This document shows, piece after piece, positions 41,776-49,380 of a stretch of DNA of 64,000 bases. Positions within the stretch are counted from its first letter, which is position 1, and every line of letters begins with the position of its first letter. The position numbers and the translations under genes are program-made. This stretch comes from Sandaracinus amylolyticus (lineage in GTDB: Bacteria; Myxococcota_A; Polyangia; Polyangiales; Sandaracinaceae): positions 620,001 to 684,000 of the forward strand of contig NZ_CP011125.1 in the NCBI RefSeq assembly GCF_000737325.1, in the 5' to 3' direction. The notes below the pieces were generated by a model that was not told the DNA's origin, made no database searches, and saw nothing but the letters and a program-made list of their open reading frames with translations.

Positions 41776-42468
41776 TCAGCCGAGCACCTCGAAGACGCGC
41801 GAATCGGCGACCTGGTGCGCCGGAACTTCCCAGCCCACCGGGACATTGACGCTCGCATCGAGCGTCACCCAACGCCGCGGCGCGTCCTTCGGAATGCCGC
41901 CCTGCACGTAGATGTGATTCCACGACCGGCTGTCGCGCGTGCGCACGACCTTGAACCGGCAGGGAACGCCGATGGCCATGAGCGACGCACATGCGAGCGA
42001 GCTGTAGTCGTCGCAGTCGCCCGCCCTCATCTCGAGCGTTCGGCGCGGCGTGGCATACGTATCGACGCCGAGGACGTCGCTGGTGTAGCGGACGTCGCGG
42101 CGCAGGCCCTCGAAGATGGCGCGGATCTCCGCGGCGGTATCCTTCTCGGGCACGCACCACGTTTGCCCGCATCGCCGCGTCACCTGAGCGCGCGCCCACC
42201 GGATGACCTTCGGGTCGATGCGGCCGCGCTTTGCGCGGTCCCGGATCGCATTGATGCGCTCCTCGAGGCTCTTCACCTCACGAAGCTCGAGCGCCATCCC
42301 TCCACGCGCAACGCGGCCCACCGAACGTCCGGCGTGTCCGCGCGGGCCCGGGTCCCTCTCGACGCGCGCGCCGCGCATGCCGTACTGCACGCGGCGAGCG
42401 CCCTTCTGGAAGGCGCTCGCGCCGAGCAGCATCCCCGCCACGCCCACCGCGATCTCACCGAGGTTCAC
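41776..42468 (-). CDS. transglutaminase-like cysteine protease-fold protein
   Basis: The 230 residues begin with a hydrophobic segment (LGEIAVGVAGMLLGASAF) followed by basic residues, so the N-terminus is probably membrane-inserted. A transglutaminase core follows, with the triad visible: Cys in GDCDDYSSLACAS, His in SWNHIYVQGG, Asp in VTLDASVNV. DVRYTSDVLGVDTYATPRRT is also typical. The reaction may be amide hydrolysis or cross-linking. In a virus-like element a role in virion maturation or host wall/protein processing is plausible; it is inferred. Confidence 0.75.
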   Translation of the reverse strand: MNLGEIAVGVAGMLLGASAFQKGARRVQYGMRGARVERDPGPRGHAGRSVGRVARGGMALELREVKSLEERINAIRDRAKRGRIDPKVIRWARAQVTRRCGQTWCVPEKDTAAEIRAIFEGLRRDVRYTSDVLGVDTYATPRRTLEMRAGDCDDYSSLACASLMAIGVPCRFKVVRTRDSRSWNHIYVQGGIPKDAPRRWVTLDASVNVPVGWEVPAHQVADSRVFEVLG

Positions 42469-42501
42469 GATCGCAGCCTACCGAGCGCCGCACGTACGGG
42501 C

Positions 42502-44283
42502 TCATCCGTCGAGGTGCTCGTCGAGCTCGAGCTCGCCCACGTCCTCATCGCTCGCGCTCGATGCGCGTTCGTCGAGCGGCGGTTCGCGGCGCTCTTCCGG
42601 CCTGCTCGTTTCGTTCGAAGGCGTCGCGGTGTGCTGCGCCGGCGATCCCGATGACGAACCTCCAAGGCGTGCGGCGCCCACCATGCGCGCGACCTCCTCG
42701 TGAACCTGCTGCCAGTGCTCACCGAAGGCTGCGACGGCTTCCCGCGCCGCCGCGCCCGAGACGAAGCGGTGCTTCGTGAGCAGCGCAAACCAGTTGGTGA
42801 GCGCACGAAGCGCGTCGTCTCGTCGACCGTCCGCGGCGAGCTGCAGCAGCTCGCTGACGAACGGCCGCCACTGCGCCGTGGGATAGAGCGTCATGAGCGC
42901 TCCGATCGTCGCCGCGATCCGCTGTTCGGCGCTCTCGGCCCGCTCGAGCTCGCCGAGCTTCGGTCGGAGCTCCTCGGGCAGATAGATCCGCGGCTCCGCC
43001 GCACGCGGCGCGAGCGTCGTAGCGCCACCTTGCTTGTCGACGGCCGGCGGGAGCGCGCGCTCGGCGCTGGCGGCGATATCCTGAGCGCCACGCTTCTGAC
43101 CGATCGCGAGCGCGATCGCGCGCCCGAGGTTCGCGCCGAACGCCTCCTGGCTCAGCAGACCCGCGAGCGCGTCCCAGAACGTCGTGCCCGCCGGGCCCGG
43201 CGGCGCGCTCGGCGTAAACTCGCTCGCAAACTGCTTCATCGCGAGCAGCGCTTGCATCTGGTCCTGCAGTGTCACGCTGGGTTTTTCGTCGCGACGCTGC
43301 TCCCGCACGAGCTCGATCACGTCCCGCGTCGTCAGGCGGTCGGGGTCCTTCTCGCGCAAGAGGCCGAGCACATCTTTCAGCGAGAGCTGGTCGGAGTTCT
43401 TGAAGAGCGCCGCGACTGCGACGACCGACTCCGCGATCTCGCGGATGTTCAATCCCGCCAGAGGCGATGCAGGCGGCGGCGGGGGCGCGGGGAGCGCGGG
43501 CGCGCTCGCAGTCTTCTCGAGCTGCTCCATGCGCCGATCGAGGCGGTCGACGATCGCGGCGAGCGCGGGATCGACGCGCGGCTGCTGGAATGCCTGCATC
43601 GCGAGCATCAGGAGCATCGGATCCGAGGCGCCGTCCTTCTGGCCCGAGATCTCCTTGAGCTGCTGCATCGCGCGCTGCGCACGCATCATCTGTTCGATGG
43701 GATCGGGCTGCGGCGGGATGTTCATCGTCTTCTGCTCCAGCTTCGTGACCATCTCGCGCACGAGGTGAAGTGCGGAGTCCTGCGGCGCTTCGGCGGGAGG
43801 ATCCACGAGGGCGATCACGCCCGCCTGATGCTCCATCCCGCGCGAGTCAAAGATGGAGACGTAGTAATCGCCGCCCTTGTGGATGGGCCGGACGTAGCGG
43901 TGCAGATGCACCTCGAGGTCACCACTCGTCTCGATGTCGCGAATCGAGTAGTCGCCGACGTAGCCGACGTTCCCGGTCTCGAGCTTCTTCCGGATGCGCA
44001 CGCGCTCGGCGCCGGGCACGAGCTCGGCGACCTTGCCGAGGCGGCGCAGCGCGGGCGAGACGTGCGCCCGAGCGTTCTCTTTGGCTTCCTTGGCGTGCGC
44101 GCGTACCTCCGTCTGCGTGGGCAGCCGGTGCCCCGCGCCGAGCGCCTCCAGCAGCGGCCCAGTAGCGGGCGATCCGGGCGGCTCGGGCGGCTGGCCGATG
44201 ATCTGTGCGAGCTCGGGCGACAGCTCGTCGAGCAGACCGTCCACCGAGGGGCCGTCGGTTGCAGCGTTGGGATTGAGGCTCAT
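42502..44283 (-). CDS. large helical protein, possible virion or scaffold component
   Basis: The 593 residues start 4 bp inside the recombinase stop (ATGA overlap). An N-terminal region is Pro-rich, then a beta-rich segment of about 80 residues (VGYVGDYSIRDIETSGDLEV and DYYVSIFDSRGMEHQAGV). The long helical region that follows contains Gln/Met-rich coiled-coil-like stretches (MMRAQRAMQQLKEISGQKDG). The C-terminus is strongly acidic. No motif is recognised. It has the look of a scaffolding or internal protein; this is an inference from composition. Confidence 0.5.
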   Translation of the reverse strand: MSLNPNAATDGPSVDGLLDELSPELAQIIGQPPEPPGSPATGPLLEALGAGHRLPTQTEVRAHAKEAKENARAHVSPALRRLGKVAELVPGAERVRIRKKLETGNVGYVGDYSIRDIETSGDLEVHLHRYVRPIHKGGDYYVSIFDSRGMEHQAGVIALVDPPAEAPQDSALHLVREMVTKLEQKTMNIPPQPDPIEQMMRAQRAMQQLKEISGQKDGASDPMLLMLAMQAFQQPRVDPALAAIVDRLDRRMEQLEKTASAPALPAPPPPPASPLAGLNIREIAESVVAVAALFKNSDQLSLKDVLGLLREKDPDRLTTRDVIELVREQRRDEKPSVTLQDQMQALLAMKQFASEFTPSAPPGPAGTTFWDALAGLLSQEAFGANLGRAIALAIGQKRGAQDIAASAERALPPAVDKQGGATTLAPRAAEPRIYLPEELRPKLGELERAESAEQRIAATIGALMTLYPTAQWRPFVSELLQLAADGRRDDALRALTNWFALLTKHRFVSGAAAREAVAAFGEHWQQVHEEVARMVGAARLGGSSSGSPAQHTATPSNETSRPEERREPPLDERASSASDEDVGELELDEHLDG

Positions 44284-45347
44284 TCGTCTTCCTCCTCGTG
44301 CTCGTCATCGGGATCGTCGTCGGGCGGCGGCACGGTCAGCACGCGCGCTTCGGCGGTCTGCGCGAGCAGTGCGCCGACGGACGCTCTTGCTCGGCTCACG
44401 AGCTCCTCGCGCGCGCCTTTCGCGACGAGACGAGCGCCGCTCGTCGCGTTAGCCACGTCTTGCACCTGAATCTCGAGGTAGTGGTCCATGGTGGTCTGGA
44501 CCGACTCGTGCCCTGCGATCTTCGTCAGCGTAGGGACGTCGATGCCGTGCCGATAGAGCGTCGTCAGGTAGGTGCGCCGGAGCGTGCGCGGCGTGAGCCG
44601 GACGTAGCGCCCGAGAGCCTCACTGATGCGCTCTCGGATAAGCTTCACGTGATGTCGAAGCGTACGAGTCGCGACATGCCCGCCCCCCGGCATGGGGAAG
44701 AGCCACTTACCACTCTGCCGGCGCCTCCAGCCGCGCAAGTAGGCTAGAAGAAGAGGCTTTCCATCGAGTAGCAGCGGCACGACGCGGTGCTTGCCGCCTT
44801 TGCCGTTGACGGAGATGACGATCATCTCCTGCGGACGCGACCCCGACGCTCCGCGCGACGCCCCGACCGGCAGCGTCAGCTTCGAGAGATGACCGAGCTC
44901 GAGCGACGCTGCCTCGAACGTTCGAAGCCCTGAGTACGGCAGGAGCAGGAGAGCCGTGCGCACCGGCTCGTGCACGCGGGATGCGAGCGCGAGATACGCC
45001 AGCAGCGTCTCGCCGCTGAGCGCGTTCGGAGGAGGTCCGTGCCGACGCGGGATGTCGGCGCGGCCGAGCACAGGAAGCGACTGGCCCTTGTCGGCGCACC
45101 ACTCCAGGTAGCGCTTCGCGCCCGCAGCCATCGTCTTCACGCTCGCCGGCTTCATGCCTGCGTGGAGTAGGTGTTCGGCGAAGAGCCGAATCGCTCCGGG
45201 CGGCAGCGCCGACATCTCGAGCTGGTGCTGCGCGCAGAAGAGCATGAAGCGCGACGCGGCCTGGGCGTACTTGATGGCCGTGTTCTTCGACCTCACCGCG
45301 AGCACGTACGAGCGGAACGACTCGATGCTGAGGTCGGGGAGCGGCAT
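44280..45347 (-). CDS. second tyrosine recombinase
   Basis: ATG 45345-45347 gives 355 residues. XerC/D-type SAM-like N-domain: SIESFRSYVLAVRSKNTAIK, then RLFAEHLLHAGMKPASVKTM. Catalytic residues are Arg in YSGLRTFEAASLEL, Lys in NGKGGKHRVVPLL, and GHESVQTTMDHYLEIQ with the late His and Tyr. The HxxR box reads TPRTLRRTYL, with Arg in place of His, an unusual substitution. It has an acidic C-terminal tail. It sits in the middle of the element rather than beside an attachment site, so it may resolve or integrate the element itself or invert DNA. Palindrome 5 lies 35 bp upstream. Confidence 0.88.
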   Translation of the reverse strand: MPLPDLSIESFRSYVLAVRSKNTAIKYAQAASRFMLFCAQHQLEMSALPPGAIRLFAEHLLHAGMKPASVKTMAAGAKRYLEWCADKGQSLPVLGRADIPRRHGPPPNALSGETLLAYLALASRVHEPVRTALLLLPYSGLRTFEAASLELGHLSKLTLPVGASRGASGSRPQEMIVISVNGKGGKHRVVPLLLDGKPLLLAYLRGWRRRQSGKWLFPMPGGGHVATRTLRHHVKLIRERISEALGRYVRLTPRTLRRTYLTTLYRHGIDVPTLTKIAGHESVQTTMDHYLEIQVQDVANATSGARLVAKGAREELVSRARASVGALLAQTAEARVLTVPPPDDDPDDEHEEEDE

Positions 45348-45382
45348 GTGCCGAGAGATAGCCACTCGGGAATGCGCCTGTC

Positions 45383-45393
45383 GAAAACGATTT
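45383..45393. promoter_or_regulatory. operator-like palindrome 5 (GAAAACGATTT)
   Basis: It lies in the 178-bp gap between the divergent left and right arms (recombinase at 45347, structural-type genes from 45526), 35 bp before the recombinase start. Confidence 0.5.
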
Positions 45394-45525
45394 GCTGAAG
45401 GCGTCGCCTGGTGCGAAGTGGCGATGTCGGAGTTTGGCGCGATGTGCTCAGTCGCGTAGATCGAGTCACGCAATCGTTCGACCCGCTGGCTCGACGGGAG
45501 CTTGCGGACGAACGGGAGGTCTCGC

Positions 45526-45870
45526 GTGCCGCTCCGACGACGTCCGTTGAACCGCTTCGGTCTCCCTCAGAACGTCGAGGGCGGCAGAGGCTCTCTCGTC
45601 CACGTGTGCGACGCGACCTCGGCGCAGCTCGGCGGACCGTTTCTCGATGAGGTGACGGTGATTGTCGTGAACAGCGATCTGTCGCCCGCTCGCGTTCAGG
45701 TGCAGGTCGGCGCGGGGGCGGCGTTCGCGGTCGACGTGCCGCCCGGGACGCGCCTCGCGGTGCTGACGGATCAGCCGGTTCGAGACTCCGGTGCTGAAAT
45801 CCGCCTGACGGACATCTCTGGCAATCCGGCGCCGATGCAGGCGTTCGGCTGGTTCACGAGGACGACCTGA
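45526..45870 (+). CDS. small beta-rich protein, first gene of the right arm
   Basis: GTG 45526 has a GGGAGGT site 5 nt upstream and gives 114 residues. The sequence is almost all beta-strand-like (VTVIVVNSDLSPARVQVQVG, PPGTRLAVLTDQP). Such small sandwich proteins are common as virion decorations or spikes. No family is recognised. Its stop overlaps the next ATG by one base. Confidence 0.6.
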   Translation: MPLRRRPLNRFGLPQNVEGGRGSLVHVCDATSAQLGGPFLDEVTVIVVNSDLSPARVQVQVGAGAAFAVDVPPGTRLAVLTDQPVRDSGAEIRLTDISGNPAPMQAFGWFTRTT

Positions 45871-46226
45871 TGCTGCTCAAGTTCACCACGAAGGAAGAGC
45901 AGCTCGCGCGCGGGGCCACCTACCTCGACGACCTCGACATGATCACGTCGCCTCGAGGCGGGCACCTCGTGCCTGTCGCGATGAAGTACGGTGTGCACGT
46001 TTGCTGGGCGTGCGGCGAGCCGTTCCAGGCCGAACATCCGCGCCTGAGTCTCGCGGAGAAGCGCATCGACGGCGGCACCGTTCCCGTCGCGGTGCATGCG
46101 AAGTGCGTCGCGCCGCGCGTGATGAGCCTTCCGTTCCTCCACACGGTGCTCGGCCTCGGCGTTCGGAGGCAGATCGCCGACGTCGTGCGCCGCGCGGCGG
46201 ACGTTCTCGAATCGGAGCGCACGTGA
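45870..46226 (+). CDS. zinc-ribbon-like hypothetical protein
   Basis: ATG 45870 shares a base with the previous stop; the protein has 118 residues. CWACGEPFQAEHPRL and the later HAKC could bind zinc. The C-terminal region is helical. No family is recognised. Confidence 0.5.
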   Translation: MLLKFTTKEEQLARGATYLDDLDMITSPRGGHLVPVAMKYGVHVCWACGEPFQAEHPRLSLAEKRIDGGTVPVAVHAKCVAPRVMSLPFLHTVLGLGVRRQIADVVRRAADVLESERT

Positions 46227-46285
46227 CGCGCCCGGCTGCGCGAAGTGACCCAATCGACTTTGCTCGGCTCCCCGTGGCCGAGTCA

Positions 46286-46296
46286 CAAACGGTTTG
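46286..46296. promoter_or_regulatory. operator-like palindrome 6 (CAAACGGTTTG)
   Basis: The perfect inverted repeat CAAAC-G-GTTTG ends 33 bp before ATG 46330, the same spacing as palindromes 1 and 5. Confidence 0.5.
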
Positions 46297-46329
46297 TCGC
46301 TGGCGCGTGAGAGCCAGTCGGGAGGAACG

Positions 46330-46899
46330 ATGGACTACGACATGGCGGGCCTCGCGATGTACGACGACGCGATGGGCCTCGATGGGGGCATGAGCGGACC
46401 GTTCATCACGGGCGAGATGCTGAAGCAGAAGCTGATGGCGGCGGGGGCCGGGGCCCTCGGCATCGCAGTTGCGGCGAAGCTCGTCAGCTACGTCGGCGAC
46501 GCGGTGCTGCCGGAGGAGTGGGAGCCGAAGAGCAGGGCGACCGCGAAGAGCGCGCTCGCGATCGCGCTCGGACTGCTCGGCGGGCGCGCGCTCTATGACA
46601 CCAACCGAGATGCCGCGATGGGACTCGTCGGCGGCGTGGCCGGGCTCGGGATCGCGCAGCTCCTCGGAACGCTCGTCAACGAGGAAGGCGCAGAGCCGCT
46701 CATCAGCACGTCGCTCGCTGGCTCGCACGGCATCAGCTCGCTCGACCTCGCGGCCCTCGAGAGCGCCGTGGTCACGACCTCACCGTCGTTTACGCCGATG
46801 TCGATGGACCTCGCCGCTCCGGTCGTGACCGAGAGGAGGCTCGGTGGGCCTGTCGTCACCAACGAAGTGCTCGCCGAGTACATGCCGTACCTGTCGTGA
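46330..46899 (+). CDS. multi-helix membrane protein of the right arm
   Basis: ATG 46330 follows GGAGG by 4 nt; 189 residues. Hydrophobic stretches MAAGAGALGIAVAAKLVSYV, AKSALAIALGLLGGRAL and AMGLVGGVAGLGIAQLLGTLV alternate with short charged loops. The C-terminal 70 residues are Ser/Thr/Leu-rich and soluble. It is the first gene of a likely transcript under palindrome 6 and could be a virion membrane protein. Confidence 0.55.
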   Translation: MDYDMAGLAMYDDAMGLDGGMSGPFITGEMLKQKLMAAGAGALGIAVAAKLVSYVGDAVLPEEWEPKSRATAKSALAIALGLLGGRALYDTNRDAAMGLVGGVAGLGIAQLLGTLVNEEGAEPLISTSLAGSHGISSLDLAALESAVVTTSPSFTPMSMDLAAPVVTERRLGGPVVTNEVLAEYMPYLS

Positions 46900-46997
46900 C
46901 GACGCCGGCTGACCTCGTTCGCAACACCCAACCTGTGATGCGTGGCGGATAAGGCGTCATACCGACGCCACCGCGTCGCGCTCAGAAAGGATCCGAG

Positions 46998-47696
46998 ATG
47001 TCGCTCCAGCCGGTGGAGGGGCAGCCCGGACTGTTCCGCGAGTTCAACGAAGCGGGAGAGCCGGTCGGTCCCATCGTCAACATTCGTGAGTTCCGGGAAG
47101 ACGATAAGTACGACACGATCGCGATCCCGACCGGTCCGATCCCGCTCGGGACGGTGTTCCTGTTCTTTCAGGACATCCAGGGCAAGCGGAACCTCGACAC
47201 GAACTTCCGCACTCCGAGCAAGCTGTCGGCCGGCGAGTCGATGGTGCTAGACCGCGTCGGACTCTACGTCCGATCGATCACGGGAACTGCGGTCGTCCCT
47301 CCCGTCGACTTCAAGACGATCACGGACTGCGCGTTCTACGAGCTGCGCATCAACGACCTGCTCCAGACGCAGGGGCCGGCGATCAAGTACCCCTCGGGCT
47401 ACGGCCTGTACGGCTCGACGAACGAGGAGGGCGCAGGTGTCGTCTCGATCGGCGTGCCTGCCACCGCGAGCGTGTCGAAGCTCGTGAAGAAGCAGATGCT
47501 CAATCAGAACCATGATCTGCAGGCGTCGCTCAGCTTCGAGCAGCGCCAGTGGCTCACCGCGGGCCAGAACCCTCCGTTCGCGAGCTCGAGCGACGTGGTG
47601 CCCCGCATCACGACGATCGGAGTCAAAGAGCAGCAGGGCGCGGTGCTCGTCACGAACGTGCTGCATGGACTCCTGCGCACGCCGGTCAGCAAGTGA
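46998..47696 (+). CDS. candidate large capsid protein
   Basis: ATG 46998 has AAGGA upstream; 232 residues. It is beta-rich throughout with short loops: TIAIPTGPIPLGTVFLFFQD, GESMVLDRVGLYVRSIT, TDCAFYELRINDLLQTQG, VTNVLHGLLRTPVS. There is no signal or membrane helix. Together with the 165-residue neighbour it has the size and order of the two major capsid proteins of single-jelly-roll membrane-containing viruses (Sphaerolipoviridae/P23-77 type, roughly 230-290 and 170-185 residues as I recall). No sequence motif proves this. Confidence 0.45.
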   Translation: MSLQPVEGQPGLFREFNEAGEPVGPIVNIREFREDDKYDTIAIPTGPIPLGTVFLFFQDIQGKRNLDTNFRTPSKLSAGESMVLDRVGLYVRSITGTAVVPPVDFKTITDCAFYELRINDLLQTQGPAIKYPSGYGLYGSTNEEGAGVVSIGVPATASVSKLVKKQMLNQNHDLQASLSFEQRQWLTAGQNPPFASSSDVVPRITTIGVKEQQGAVLVTNVLHGLLRTPVSK

Positions 47697-47752
47697 TGAG
47701 AGCGCGAGCGCCGTAGCAAGCGCTCGCGACTCGCACGAAGGGAGCGAGCAAC

Positions 47753-48250
47753 ATGACCAGCGCGGGATCGGGTGCCGGAGCGCTTCCGCCGGGCCACGTC
47801 CGCAGATACTACGGCGACCTCGCGAGCGGTGAGCTGCATCCCGACAGGATGCGGATCGACAATCTGACTTTCCGCGCGGTCATCGACCGCGCCGGCCTGG
47901 TGTTGGCGCAGACCCCGAAGATCTCGATCGTCAGCCAGTATCAGTTCGCGTTGCGACGCGTCTTCGCATCGATGGTGCACGACGAGCTCGACGGCGGCTC
48001 GTCCGACCTCCTGCAGTTCAACGTGCGCGAGCAGGGCCGCGGCTTCGACGTGTTCAAGAAGCCGATCTCGTTCGCGGCGGCTCTGCGGCTCGGACCCATC
48101 GAGCACGATGGTACGTACATCTGCATCGCGGGAACGGATCTCGAAGTGACGTGGACCGTCGATGTGCCGCTCTGGCAGTCGCTCGTCGATGCCACTCGCA
48201 TCGTGAAGGTGACTCTGTCGGGCGACTACGTGAGCTGTTCGACGCGATAG
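47753..48250 (+). CDS. candidate small capsid protein
   Basis: ATG 47753 follows GGGAG; 165 residues. Beta-rich (MRIDNLTFRAVIDRAGLVLA, DLLQFNVREQGRGF, TYICIAGTDLEVTWTVDV) with one amphipathic helix and no membrane segment. It directly follows the 232-residue candidate, 56 bp away. A jelly-roll fold would be the key test. Confidence 0.45.
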   Translation: MTSAGSGAGALPPGHVRRYYGDLASGELHPDRMRIDNLTFRAVIDRAGLVLAQTPKISIVSQYQFALRRVFASMVHDELDGGSSDLLQFNVREQGRGFDVFKKPISFAAALRLGPIEHDGTYICIAGTDLEVTWTVDVPLWQSLVDATRIVKVTLSGDYVSCSTR

Positions 48251-48271
48251 GCGATCAGATGGCGAGGAATC

Positions 48272-48637
48272 ATGAGAGGCGAGGTCGAGCAGGAGCTCGC
48301 GATACGCGCGTTCCGGGCTGCACAGGTCGGTCCTCTACGTCGCGCGTTCGGCGGGATCCGTACGAATCGCGTCAGCCGTGGCGAGGGCGCGCTGCTCGGT
48401 GCGAATCGGAGCGAGGACCGCGCGCTCTACGTCGCCGTGCAGCTCCTCGGCACGAGCGCAGCAGTGGTGCCGACGACGTTCGGGAGCACCGGCGCCGGTC
48501 GCGGTAGCGGCCTCACCGAGGTCCTCATGGCCGACGACGATGTCGCAGACTTCGTGCTGCTCCCCGGCGACGAGTTGTGGGCCGTGCAGGGGACCCTCGA
48601 CGTCGCGACATACGTGATTTCGGAAGTGACGTTCTGA
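48272..48637 (+). CDS. small beta-rich protein
   Basis: The 121 residues are helical for the first 30, then beta-strands (ALYVAVQLLGTSAAVVPTTF, FVLLPGDELWAVQGTLDVATY). The 'PGD-L' phrase is close to PPGTRLAV in the protein at 45526, suggesting a related sandwich fold. Virion decoration or spike is a reasonable guess only. Confidence 0.5.
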   Translation: MRGEVEQELAIRAFRAAQVGPLRRAFGGIRTNRVSRGEGALLGANRSEDRALYVAVQLLGTSAAVVPTTFGSTGAGRGSGLTEVLMADDDVADFVLLPGDELWAVQGTLDVATYVISEVTF

Positions 48638-48668
48638 GCGCGCGGAGCGCGCAGTCGCGAGGTGGCTC

Positions 48669-49373
48669 GTGCGAGAGATGATCGCGATGCTCGACGGACT
48701 CGCCCCTCACGTGACCGCGGGCGGGGGCCAGAACTACACGGGCGGTGCGGCCTACCCCGAGCGTGCCGGCTTTCCGACGTACGCGAGCTCCGAAGGGCTC
48801 GCATCGTACCTTCGCGAGTTCCGCACGACGACCCGCGAGTACGGCGTCGCACCGGGTGGTGGGGCGCTCTACGTCGGAGGAGCGACTTACCCAGGCCAGG
48901 GGATGCCCGTCGGCTCGAGCGCGACGGCGCTCGACGAGTACATTCGAGCGCTCGGCGGCTCGAACTACAGCATAGAGCCCGGTGGCGGTCAGAGCTTCGT
49001 CGGGGGAGCCGCATACCCCGGCGCTGGGTTCCCCGTCTACGCAAGCAGCGAAGGACTCGCCGGCTCGGCTGTATCGGCACGGGCGTACGTTCTGCGGCGC
49101 CTCATCCACTCCGCCGAGCGGGTTGCGCGCGGCGTCGTCGAGCACTGTCCTGTTGCCGCGTCGCACTACAACACGGCGTCGCGCCTGGACCGGCTCCATG
49201 CGCATGCCGGGCTTTCGCCCGCCGCCGAGCTGGCGCGGCAGCGACGCCGCGGAGCGGTCTGGCTCTCCGCGCTCTCCGCGCTCCGTGTTTGTCGTTCGAC
49301 GGTCGTCGCGCGCGCGCCCGGGCTCTGGCCCGTGGTCGAGCGCGCGCACTCGATGCTCCGCGGCGCGATCTGA
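48669..49373 (+). CDS. protein with three tandem Gly/Tyr-rich repeats
   Basis: The start is GTG 48669; 234 residues. Three repeats of about 45 residues fill the first 130 residues, each with the pattern GGGQNYTGGAAYPERAGFPT followed by SSEGLASYLREF or a variant (GGALYVGGATYPGQGMP; GGGQSFVGGAAYPGAGFP). The C-terminal 100 residues are Arg/Ala-rich, helical. A spike, fibre or anchor protein is possible. Confidence 0.55.
   Translation: MREMIAMLDGLAPHVTAGGGQNYTGGAAYPERAGFPTYASSEGLASYLREFRTTTREYGVAPGGGALYVGGATYPGQGMPVGSSATALDEYIRALGGSNYSIEPGGGQSFVGGAAYPGAGFPVYASSEGLAGSAVSARAYVLRRLIHSAERVARGVVEHCPVAASHYNTASRLDRLHAHAGLSPAAELARQRRRGAVWLSALSALRVCRSTVVARAPGLWPVVERAHSMLRGAI
48716..49075 (+). repeat. tandem coding repeats
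   Basis: Three diverged units of about 120-135 bp encode the GGG-YP-SSEGL repeats; units 1 and 3 are the most alike. Confidence 0.6.
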
Positions 49374-49380
49374 ATGCAGC

